Assembly (NCBI GenBank): GCA_026397695.1
Contig: JAPLUJ010000133.1
Coordinates: forward strand, 1,516-15,050
DNA from: Verrucomicrobiota bacterium
Lineage (GTDB): Bacteria > Verrucomicrobiota > Verrucomicrobiia > Verrucomicrobiales > Akkermansiaceae
Length of the DNA stretch: 13,535 bases
Direction: 5' to 3'
Part shown: positions 6,773 to 13,535 of the stretch, piece by piece
How positions within the stretch are numbered: the first letter of the stretch is position 1
Layout: every line of letters starts with the position of its first letter
Made by a program: the position numbers and the translations under genes
The notes under the pieces: generated by a model
The model's input: the letters and a program-made list of their open reading frames with translations, nothing else
Told to the model about the DNA's origin: nothing
Database searches by the model: none

Positions 6773-6809
6773 CGAAAAAGTAAGATGCCCAGCCACAAAC
6801 ATGCTGAGC
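6773..6809 (-). terminator. Possible intrinsic terminator after the PglZ gene
   Basis: On the minus strand GCTCAGC (6803-6809) pairs with GCTGGGC (6787-6793) over seven bases, with one G-U pair and a 9-nt loop. A T-rich run (TCTTACTTTTT) follows. The stem is modest, so efficiency may be partial. It lies 72 nt after the PglZ stop and abuts the Abi promoter. Confidence 0.45.
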
Positions 6810-6880
6810 CGGGGTCTTGTGCCGGTAAAGCAGGGCGAATGTTGGCGATGTGGGCATGCGATTCGGGCTGTTTCGAAGTT

Positions 6881-7861
6881 TCACGGGCGGTGCAACTCGA
6901 CCCACGGCACCAAGCATTCCATCAGTGAAATTCCGCCGTGTTGATAGAGTTTGCGGGCGGATGACCCTTTGGATCGGGACCGGACGCGCCCGCGGAGAAG
7001 AGCCAGACGACGGCTGTGGATAATCTGGAGGTCGGGGTGAGGTTTGGGCAAGGATTCCTCGGGGGAAAAGACTTTGTTGCGAGCCTGATCCAGCAGCTCG
7101 GGGGCAGTCGAGTTGCGGGTGGATTCCATGCCGGGGCCGAAAAATTGGTAGCCGTGATCGCTGGTGAGCAACACAGGCAAATCGGCAGGCAAGGCTTGAA
7201 CCGCGTATTTCCAGATGGTCGGAATAAGGTCGTGAAACTGGGCAAACAGGGCATCCGAGCGGGCCGCATCGTCGGAGTAGAGTCGGTCGGGATACGACGA
7301 CCAGACGAGGATGTTGCGACCGGACGGGAAATGTTCCCTGCTGTTGGCTTGGGAGAGGTAGAACACTTCAAGCCCTCGCTCGCGGAGATCCACGCGGCCG
7401 GGCAAAGCCGCTGGAGCCAGCGCACTCCCTAACAGACGATCGCGGACGAATTCCGTGGTCTCGGTTGGCAACACGGTGGCGATCACCTTGCTGTTCGCAA
7501 CCCGGAATCCCGACTCCGTGGCGAGCTTGAGCAGCAAGGGCAGCTCGCGGAGAGAAAGGCCGTCGAAGACCACTGCGGCCCGCGGCATGGCTGGCGGCAG
7601 CGTTTGATCCAACCCGAACCATTGGCGCAACGACGGGGCGGCAACGGATGCGGCCACGATTTCATCCCAAACGTGGGCAGCTCCCAAGGTCAGGCACTCT
7701 TCGAGATGAGCGACTTCCTTTTCTCCCTGCCGAAGATAGTCCGAGTGGGAAAGGGACTCATAGTGGGCAGGCGACCAGACATTCTCCAGCAAATGCCTGG
7801 TGACCGATGGCAAGCGGGCACCGGGTTGCAACATAACAGACGACTGGATAAAGGAGCGCAT
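6881..7861 (-). CDS. Compact PglZ-domain protein (alkaline phosphatase superfamily)
   Basis: The 326-residue protein has the PglZ core. AVVFDGLSLREL (Asp100) supplies the first metal ligand. LLTSDHGYQFF (Asp235, His236) is the second metal site. A C-terminal YQHGGISLMECLVPWVEL (from about 306) matches the typical HGG(x)SLEEmivP ending. PglZ proteins are essential parts of BREX and Pgl phage-defence systems and belong to the alkaline phosphatase fold; their biochemical reaction is not settled. Usual BREX PglZ proteins are about 700-900 residues, so this one has lost or never had the long N-terminal region. The start lies 9 nt after the ATPase stop, so the two are cotranscribed. All recognisable core residues are present. 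Confidence 0.85.
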   Translation of the reverse strand: MRSFIQSSVMLQPGARLPSVTRHLLENVWSPAHYESLSHSDYLRQGEKEVAHLEECLTLGAAHVWDEIVAASVAAPSLRQWFGLDQTLPPAMPRAAVVFDGLSLRELPLLLKLATESGFRVANSKVIATVLPTETTEFVRDRLLGSALAPAALPGRVDLRERGLEVFYLSQANSREHFPSGRNILVWSSYPDRLYSDDAARSDALFAQFHDLIPTIWKYAVQALPADLPVLLTSDHGYQFFGPGMESTRNSTAPELLDQARNKVFSPEESLPKPHPDLQIIHSRRLALLRGRVRSRSKGSSARKLYQHGGISLMECLVPWVELHRP

Positions 7862-7870
7862 GGGGGTGTC

Positions 7871-10474
7871 TTAAACTTGCAGGGTCATCATGACGCGGCA
7901 CGATCCGGGGGCAAAGTCCGGAAGTCGTTCCATCATCGCCTCAACCGCGGCCTTGGTGAGCGGACCGGCAAACGTGAGGGAGGATTCGCCATGGAACTCC
8001 GCCGCTCCGGTTAGAGTACCGCGGATGAAGGATGGCAGGACCGACATGTCACAATGGCGGCTGTCGAAGGTCAGGTCAATGCGCAGGGCCGCAACGGTCG
8101 GAGCCCCGCGCTCATCCAGCAGCCGGGCAACCGCTTGCCTGAGTGGATCGCGTGCAGAACAAAAGGGGGTCGATAACTGCTCGGTGGCGGGCGGGCGAAA
8201 CGGAACTACATCCGTATCATCGCAGCTGTCCTCCTGTTGGCCACTGGTTGTGGCGGAAAGTGGCGGGCGTGACACAGCACCCGGTCTTCGTCCAGGATCG
8301 GAAGGCGGCGATTCGAACGGCTTGGCAATGACAGCAGCCCGGAAATCCTCGCCCCGCAAGTGAGGGCGAGCTCCGCAGATTCCAGGATGACCCGGGGGCT
8401 CGATGCTGATCACCGTGCCGCTTTCCACCAAGGATTCCAGCGCCTCCTGGAATGTGGTACGAAAGACCAGGACCGGAAAGCCGAGGGTATTGCGGTATTG
8501 TGCTTCGACCTGCGCGACCTTCATACCTAACAAATCAGACGCCCGGTCCTGCAGATGCTCGCGCACGAGCGATGGCGGATAGAGCGTCTTGTTCAAATGC
8601 GTGCGAATTTCGTCGGCTGAACCACCCACCGGCACATTCTCCAACATGAACGAGGAATCCTTGGCGGTTTGGCCGTAGTCAGTCACCTGCACGTATGCCA
8701 GGCTGATCTTCCGCAGGTAAAGCAACGCGCTTTTCTTGTCCTCTCCGCCAATGCGGTTGAATTCGCTAGCTCGCGCCGGGTCTTCGCTGGCGTGACCCGC
8801 CAGCGATTCTGCCGCAATAAACTTTTGCCCGTACTTCAGCAGATCCGGCGAGGCCTTCAGGTTCAACTTGTCGTCCTTGGGCTCGATGAGCAGGACCGCG
8901 TTGCGAGCTTTCAGCCCGAAATAGAGACGGTGACGTTCGTCGTTGGCGAGGCGGCGCGGGCTAACGACGAGAGTGGTGTCGTCATGGGATACCGACTCCA
9001 GGCGGGCGCGGGTGACATCGACATCGTCGAGAATGATCGCGTTGCCATCCCGCAGCACCTCCACCCGCCACCAATCAACCAACCTGGGCCAAGCTTCGGT
9101 TGTGGCATCTACGCTCAGCGACCCGAGTTCCACCTTCGAATAGGCGTTTTCCTTGGTGTCGAAAAGGAACCCGCCTTCCCGTCTGTGGAAATAGGACGCA
9201 TAACGCTCGAACGCATTCACGGTCTGCCCGAACACGTTGTAATCGGTCGCCGGCTCCACCACCTGCCTCGCCAGCTCTGAAATGGTCAGACCGGGTTGGC
9301 GCGTGGACGGAACCAGACTGCCGAACAAAACCGCAGAGGCAATGGGCCTGGCCATCGACTGGCTTTGGAGTTCACGCAAATTTGATTCGGCACACTGGAT
9401 CAAGTTTTGTGATGGATCGAGATCCGACAGCCAACTGCGAAGTTCGGGATCCCCGAGATCCGCATCCGCCATCGACACCAAGTTGTCATCGGGATTCTGG
9501 CGGATCAGGCTGGCGAGGAATCCAAGAGTGCCGCGGGTGCCTTGGAAGCCACCCCGCAACTGCGGCATTCGCACCAACACGGCATCTAACAGCTCCGGCG
9601 AGAACGGGTAAGTTTCCCTCAGCAACTCGCCGTAATTAGGCGGCAGATCGACGCCGAAGCGCCTCCAGGTGTTGAGGAAACTGGCAACAGTGGCATCAAT
9701 GTCGGGATTCGGATTCGAGGGTGAGACCTCAAAAAGGCGGTGGAACAGAACCCGACGGCGTTCCGTAGGATCCGAGAAACGGATTTCGACTCGCGGTACT
9801 CGCTTGAGTGTCAGTCCCGGCTCGCGGTTGCCATCGTAAATCGAGCCGATGAGCACGACATTGGAACCGGCACGATTCGCGTACTCCGAAAGCATCTGCA
9901 GGAAGTTCACATTCTGCTGGCGCAAGGCTTCATCGGCGATGCCGCGGATGCCGCTTTCAAGTTCGTCGAAAACGAGCACCAGCGTCTGGCTTCCCACGGC
10001 ATCCTGAAACTCGGTTAGCGATGGAGGACGGGCGTTGCCGTTGGCAAACTTCGCGCCAAGTTCGCCGCCAATCACACCCCAGAGCGAGTCGAGGGGGAAG
10101 TCAGTGAACTTGCGCCAGACAATACGTAGTTCAGGGGGAAGATCGAGCTTCAGGCCTTTATCCGCAAGCCACTTTCGGGAAACCTCTGAACCCTGAAGCA
10201 GGTGCAGGATCAGCAAGAGGACGTGGGATTTGCCCAAACCTTTGGTGCCCTCCGCCAAGAAAAGGCCGGATTCCTCTCCTTGGTGATTCAGCTTCCGTTG
10301 AAGGGTCTCGATCAACTTCCGGATCTCGCCGGTGGGAAAGGTGGCTGCCAAGAAGGCATCGGCCTCGGATTCCAAGGATTTTCCCTTGGGTGTGCGGAAG
10401 CGCTCCAAGTCGATGACGCCTTGGATCTTACCGGTCAAAACATCGGTCCGAGGACGGAGGATAGCGCGGATCAT
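7871..10474 (-). CDS. Large P-loop ATPase of a BREX/DISARM-like anti-phage system (DUF499/BrxC-like)
   Basis: The 867-residue protein begins MIRAILRPRTDVLTGKI and carries a TFPTGEI segment near residue 45. Walker A GTKGLGKS lies at about 76-83 and Walker B TLVLVFDE at about 164-171. Next come an arginine-rich region like other AAA-type ATPases (RVEIRFSDPTERRRVLFHR) and a C-terminal part joined through a Pro/Ser-rich linker (about 690-740). Such ATPases accompany PglZ, a methylase and a helicase in phage defence and are thought to power a DNA-sensing complex. I chose the ATG at 10474 rather than the TTG two codons earlier. The gene is first in its operon, behind a good promoter, and 9 nt ahead of the PglZ gene. 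The choice between the DUF499 and BrxC/PglY families cannot be settled by eye. Confidence 0.78.
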   Translation of the reverse strand: MIRAILRPRTDVLTGKIQGVIDLERFRTPKGKSLESEADAFLAATFPTGEIRKLIETLQRKLNHQGEESGLFLAEGTKGLGKSHVLLLILHLLQGSEVSRKWLADKGLKLDLPPELRIVWRKFTDFPLDSLWGVIGGELGAKFANGNARPPSLTEFQDAVGSQTLVLVFDELESGIRGIADEALRQQNVNFLQMLSEYANRAGSNVVLIGSIYDGNREPGLTLKRVPRVEIRFSDPTERRRVLFHRLFEVSPSNPNPDIDATVASFLNTWRRFGVDLPPNYGELLRETYPFSPELLDAVLVRMPQLRGGFQGTRGTLGFLASLIRQNPDDNLVSMADADLGDPELRSWLSDLDPSQNLIQCAESNLRELQSQSMARPIASAVLFGSLVPSTRQPGLTISELARQVVEPATDYNVFGQTVNAFERYASYFHRREGGFLFDTKENAYSKVELGSLSVDATTEAWPRLVDWWRVEVLRDGNAIILDDVDVTRARLESVSHDDTTLVVSPRRLANDERHRLYFGLKARNAVLLIEPKDDKLNLKASPDLLKYGQKFIAAESLAGHASEDPARASEFNRIGGEDKKSALLYLRKISLAYVQVTDYGQTAKDSSFMLENVPVGGSADEIRTHLNKTLYPPSLVREHLQDRASDLLGMKVAQVEAQYRNTLGFPVLVFRTTFQEALESLVESGTVISIEPPGHPGICGARPHLRGEDFRAAVIAKPFESPPSDPGRRPGAVSRPPLSATTSGQQEDSCDDTDVVPFRPPATEQLSTPFCSARDPLRQAVARLLDERGAPTVAALRIDLTFDSRHCDMSVLPSFIRGTLTGAAEFHGESSLTFAGPLTKAAVEAMMERLPDFAPGSCRVMMTLQV

Positions 10475-10481
10475 GAGCAAC

Positions 10482-10510
10482 TAAATAACGCACGTTTCTA
10501 GATTCGTCAA
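10482..10510 (-). promoter_or_regulatory. Sigma70-type promoter of the ATPase-PglZ operon, possibly leaderless
   Basis: Minus-strand TTGACG (10505-10510) is separated by 17 nt from TATTTA (10482-10487), beside an A/T-rich tract (10511-10520). The -10 ends only 7 nt before the ATG at 10474, so transcription would begin at or within a few bases of the start codon. That fits the lack of a Shine-Dalgarno site. Confidence 0.45.
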
Positions 10511-10667
10511 GAAAAAAAGAACACTACAGAAAAACAGCTTTACTTCTTACAAGGACAAGCTATCATGCTGCCAGTCGAAAGACGAACGCTCCCGGAGTAG
10601 AAACAATTATATTCGCGCCGCGGAGCTGATTACTTGTTCTATGGGGAAATCATTTGGCAATAAGCTA

Positions 10668-10687
10668 GTGCTGCACCGGTGCACCAC
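10668..10687. promoter_or_regulatory. Imperfect 20-bp palindrome, possible operator
   Basis: A perfect 12-bp palindrome TGCACCGGTGCA (10672-10683) extends to 20 bp with a single mismatched pair. It has no loop, so it suits a dimeric DNA-binding protein better than a terminator. It lies about 160 bp upstream of the ATPase promoter and about 45 bp after the sulfatase stop. No regulator gene is in the window. Confidence 0.3.
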
Positions 10688-10732
10688 ATTGAAATCCCAG
10701 TACCCCATTCATGATTGATGATTGCTGTACCG

Positions 10733-12237
10733 TTACTTCGCTAGCCGGCGCCGGCAGGGTTCATAGGACTCAAGCAGGGCGCGGTGCTCCTGAATGACGT
10801 TCCGATACTGCGGATCGCCAGCCAGATTCTTCCATTCCCAAGGGTCGTGCTCGTGATCGTACAGTTCGTCAGAACCGTCGGAATACCGGATGTAGCGCCA
10901 GCGCGGCGTGCGCACGGCGTGGTTTCCTTGGCCCATCGTCATCACCGCCGGATGCGGCCACGCGGCTTGCGGATTCTTCAGCAGCGGAACTAGGCTGTGC
11001 CCGTCGTTGTCCGGCTTCTTCGGCAGTCCGGCGAGTTCCAGCAGCGTCGGGTAGATGTCCAACAGGCTGACCGGCGCAGCGCACCGCGAGCCGGGTTGGG
11101 TGACGCCGGGGGCGACGATGATGAAGGGAACGCGGTTGGCCTTTTCCCACAAGGTGAATTTGACGCAACTCTCCTCCTTGTCGCCGAGATGGTAGCCATG
11201 ATCGGCCCAGAGCACGATGATCGTGTTGGCCGCCCGTCCGGAGGCGTCCAGCTTGTCCAGCAGGCGGCCGACGACCGAGTCGGCATAGTCGGCCGATGCC
11301 TGGTAGCACTGGACCATTCGCCGGATGCTCTGCGGCTCATCGCCCCGGTATTTCGTCACGTTGGAGTAGATGAAGTGCTCGCGGTGGGCCATGCGGACGG
11401 CGATCGGCGGGACGTCGTCCAAATCGTGCTCCGGCATTTGCGGCAACACCAGATCCTTCATAGGGTAGCGCTTGAACACGTCGGGCGGTGCATAGAAAGG
11501 CAGGTGCGGCTTGAAAATGCCGGCCGCAAGGAACATGGGTTTCTCCCATTTCTCGTCCATGAAGGCCGACACTTTCTCGAGCATGTCCTCGTCGACCATC
11601 TTCTGGTTGTGCTCGCCCCAGTCAAAGGCCGTGGTGGGAAGGGGGCCCGCGCCGGGCATGTCGCGCGTGTAGCCGTTGTAGTTAGATTTCGGCGCCCGGG
11701 TGGGCACCAGCCGCTGGAATTCATCCCAACTGCGCTCGGTCCCGCGGGGATCCGTACCCATGCTGCCGCCATGATGAAAGATCTTTCCGGCACCTTTGGC
11801 ACCGTAGCCGTGACGCCGGAAATAGTCCGGCAGCGTGATCACCGCCGGATTACCCTGCCATGCGTTATCGCCGCCCCCGTTGTCGTAGCAGGCGGTGGTC
11901 ATCGGGCTGTATCCGGTCAGGATGGCGACGCGCGAGGGGTTGCAGGCCGGGGCCGCGCAATAGGCGCGGGAGAAAAACATCCCGCGGGCAGCCAGGCGCT
12001 CCAGATTCGGCGTTTTGATCGGGTTGCCCTTGTCGAAGAGCGTAGTCCAGTCGTTCATGTCGTCGATGGCGATGAACAGGACGTTCGGTTTCGGAGGCTC
12101 GGAGCCGCCCGCCGCCAGCGTACCGGCCCACCCCAGCGCTGCGATTACGGATAGGACAAGCCCCGTCCAGGGTGCCCCAGCGCTGCGATTACGGAAAGGA
12201 CAAGCCCCGTCCAGGGTGTGGTTGTCGGTGTCTTCAT
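10733..12237 (-). CDS. Secreted sulfatase, iduronate-2-sulfatase-like, with frameshifted signal peptide
   Basis: The catalytic domain is intact. NVLFIAIDDMNDW carries the metal-binding Asp pair, and CNPSR is the Cys-type formylglycine motif (C-x-P-x-R) converted by a maturase. LWADHGYHLGDKE and FTLWEKANRVPFIIVAPG are typical of iduronate-2-sulfatase-like (S1_7) enzymes, which remove sulfate from polysaccharides outside the cytoplasm. The natural start is the ATG at 12237, giving MKTPTTTPWTGLVLSVIAAL. A 44-bp tandem duplication then shifts the frame and meets a stop soon after. With one copy removed, a 486-residue protein with a clean Sec signal is restored. The uninterrupted frame instead runs back to an ATG at 12385 and would give 550 residues, with an implausible 70-residue leader. 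As it stands, the gene is probably not exported or not made. Confidence 0.88.
12131..12218. repeat. 44-bp tandem duplication in the sulfatase signal peptide
   Basis: Two adjacent 44-bp copies occupy 12131-12174 and 12175-12218 and differ at one base (T at 12152, A at 12196). Each encodes the hydrophobic core of the signal peptide. Because 44 is not a multiple of three, the extra copy breaks the reading frame. Slipped-strand expansion is the likely cause. The single mismatch argues against a simple assembly duplication. Confidence 0.95.
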
Positions 12238-12467
12238 GGCTAAGAGTTCTGAGTTTGGAGACTTGCGGTTTCAGGCCGCGGGTTTTGTGGGAGGAGAGGC
12301 GGTAGCTGCGGACGGTTTGCTTGGACTTGGGCGGGAGGTGGTCGATCACATCATCTTTCCGGGAACCGAGTGGGTCATGCGCCATGCTCTGTTAGGATCT
12401 CGCTAGGCCGTTTCTCCCCAACCCGGTGTCGCCTTCACTTCACGGAGGCAAGGAGTTCCGAGCCTGC
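12238..12467. other. Intergenic region between GlyRS and sulfatase
   Basis: The minus-strand frame from the ATG at 12385 crosses this region and joins the sulfatase frame, but its sequence (rich in Ser, Arg, Lys and His) does not resemble any domain. I see no clear terminator or promoter. Confidence 0.4.
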
Positions 12468-13535
12468 TCAGCGCACGCGTTCTAACAACCATGGCAGCAG
12501 GGCATCGATGGCGATGCGTTCCTGCGCCATTGAATCCCGGTGGCGCACGGTGACGGTGCCTTTCAGCGCGTCGCCGTTTTCGCCGAGGGTGTCGAAATCC
12601 ACGGTCACGCAGAACGGCGTACCCACTTCGTCCTGGCGGCGATAGCGGCGGCCTACGGCCCCGCCGTCGTCGTAGAAAACGGTCATCCACGGCTGCAGGG
12701 ATTTTTGGATGAAGCGGCCGATACGGACCTGCTTCTCGTTCTTCTTGAGCAAGGGGAAAATGCCCACCTTGACGGGCGCCATGCGCGGCACGAAACGCAG
12801 CACGGTGCGCACGTCCTCCTTGCCCTTTTCGTCGGTTAGAGTCTCCTCGTCGAACGCCTCGCAAATCAGGGCGAGCACCGTGCGGTCACAGCCGGCGGAC
12901 GGCTCGACGACGTGCGGCAGGAATTTTTCCTTGGTTTCCTCATCGAAGTACACGAGTGATTTGGCGGCGCCTTTTTCATGCACGCCGAGGTCGTAGCTGG
13001 TGCGATACGCCACGCCTTCCAATTCCTGGATACCAAAGGGAAACTCGTATTCGATATCATAGGTTTTCTTCGAATAGAACGCGCGCTCGCCATCCGGCAC
13101 ATCGAGGATATGAAGTTTTGCGCGGGGGATGCCGATTTCACCGTAGAACTTGAGGCGCTCCTCCAACCATTCGTCGGTGAGCCGCATGCCGTCGTCGGGG
13201 TGGCAGAAATACTCGATCTCCATCTGCTCGAACTCCCGCGAGCGGAAGGTGAAATTGCGCGGGTTGATCTCGTTGCGGAACGCCTTGCCGATCTGTGCGA
13301 TGCCGAAGGGGATTTTCACCCTGTTAGAATCCAGCACGTTCTTATACTGGCAGAATATCGACTGCGCCGTTTCCGGCCGCAGGTAGGCGATCTGGTCGCC
13401 CGTCGCGCCGAAATTCGTTTGCAGCATCAGGTTGAAGTCACGCGGTTCGGTGAGTTCACATTTCGGTGCTTGGCCGGCGCAGACGCTGGGTTTTTCCTTG
13501 CACGGGGAAGTGGCTACATTGTCGGCGCGGAAGCG
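12468..13535 (-). CDS. glyQS: Glycyl-tRNA synthetase, single-chain alpha2 type (partial, N-terminus beyond window)
   Basis: The frame is open from the right edge to the stop at 12468 (355 residues). It covers the class II catalytic core and the C-terminal anticodon-binding domain. Recognisable parts are ETAQSIFCQYK, motif 2 FRNEINPRNFTFRSREFEQ, motif 3 EPSAGCDRTVLALI, and MAPVKVGIFPL opening the anticodon-binding domain. A Cys-containing stretch (SPCKEKPSVCAGQAPKC) lies near the window edge. The enzyme charges tRNA-Gly with glycine using ATP in the cytoplasm and is essential. This is the dimeric single-polypeptide form, not the alpha2beta2 form encoded by separate glyQ and glyS genes. It is a housekeeping gene and marks the edge of the accessory region. 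Its true start is not in view. Confidence 0.97.
   Translation of the reverse strand, partial: RFRADNVATSPCKEKPSVCAGQAPKCELTEPRDFNLMLQTNFGATGDQIAYLRPETAQSIFCQYKNVLDSNRVKIPFGIAQIGKAFRNEINPRNFTFRSREFEQMEIEYFCHPDDGMRLTDEWLEERLKFYGEIGIPRAKLHILDVPDGERAFYSKKTYDIEYEFPFGIQELEGVAYRTSYDLGVHEKGAAKSLVYFDEETKEKFLPHVVEPSAGCDRTVLALICEAFDEETLTDEKGKEDVRTVLRFVPRMAPVKVGIFPLLKKNEKQVRIGRFIQKSLQPWMTVFYDDGGAVGRRYRRQDEVGTPFCVTVDFDTLGENGDALKGTVTVRHRDSMAQERIAIDALLPWLLERVR

Larger units (their letters stand above)
10481..10732. other. AT-rich intergenic region between sulfatase and defence operon
   Basis: No gene is visible. Besides the promoter at 10482-10510 it contains a 20-bp dyad at 10668-10687 and two adjacent ATGATTG heptamers (10711-10717 and 10718-10724). 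It is clearly AT-richer than both flanking genes and forms the right-hand border of the defence island. Confidence 0.6.

Noticed and set aside
6705..6917. 70-codon minus-strand ORF between PglZ and Abi
   Set aside because: It overlaps the PglZ end in another frame and covers the terminator, promoter and Shine-Dalgarno site. The peptide looks like chance.
10997..12154. 385-codon plus-strand ORF
   Set aside because: It is antisense to the sulfatase catalytic domain. High GC removes stop codons in the opposite frame, and no family is recognisable.
12238..12385. Sulfatase start at the ATG at 12385
   Set aside because: It would give a long charged leader before the hydrophobic core. The open frame is better explained by the 44-bp duplication shifting the natural start at 12237 out of frame.
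1..13535. Scattered GTTAG/CTAAC pentamers at roughly 500-bp intervals
   Set aside because: About two dozen occurrences is close to what the base composition predicts for both strands, so no motif is claimed.
1..13535. CRISPR arrays, tRNA or rRNA genes, transposases, integrases
   Set aside because: I looked for regular repeats, clover-leaf sequences and recombinase motifs and saw none. The island junctions show no transposase and no obvious target-site duplication.

Overview
The window looks like an accessory defence island in a GC-rich bacterium, next to ordinary chromosomal genes. A secreted formylglycine-type sulfatase of the iduronate-2-sulfatase kind, a single-chain GlyRS and scarce Shine-Dalgarno sites suggest the Planctomycetota-Verrucomicrobiota group. 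That assignment is an inference; there is no rRNA or other marker to settle it.

Layout, left to right. Positions 1-1282 (minus) hold the N-terminal 427 codons of a SNF2-type helicase of the kind found in anti-phage operons (DrmD-like). Positions 1309-1876 are scar DNA: a possible C-terminal tail of a lost minus-strand gene, then the first 27 codons of a type I methylase gene (hsdM) on the plus strand. Positions 1909-4415 (plus) hold a compact type II restriction-modification pair, a C5-cytosine methyltransferase coupled by an ATGA overlap to an unassigned endonuclease. This pair is visibly lower in GC than its surroundings. Positions 4416-5007 are scar DNA again: an 11-codon head of a DUF2513-type gene (plus), a small minus-strand ORF, and a 20-codon head of a DUF1156-type anti-phage DNA methylase (minus). 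From 5004 to 10474, all on the minus strand and transcribed leftwards, come a large P-loop ATPase (DUF499/BrxC-like), a compact PglZ-domain protein, an Abi_2 (AbiD/AbiF-like HEPN) protein, and a CopG-like antitoxin with a PIN toxin. The toxin stop overlaps the start of the DUF1156 remnant. Positions 10733-12237 hold the sulfatase, whose signal peptide is frameshifted by a 44-bp tandem duplication. Positions 12468-13535 hold glycyl-tRNA synthetase, incomplete at its N-terminus because of the window edge.

Interpretation. ATPase, PglZ protein, DUF1156 methylase and SNF2 helicase together resemble the ATPase/PglZ/methylase/helicase anti-phage systems related to BREX and DISARM. Here the methylase survives only as its first codons, and a complete type II R-M cassette sits between that stump and the helicase. 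An Abi gene and a toxin-antitoxin pair were apparently inserted upstream of the methylase, behind their own terminator-promoter junction. The island is therefore a nested, partly decayed mosaic. Either the BREX/DISARM-like core is dead, or it works without a cognate methylase, or the C5 methylase has taken over the modification role. The last two options are speculative.
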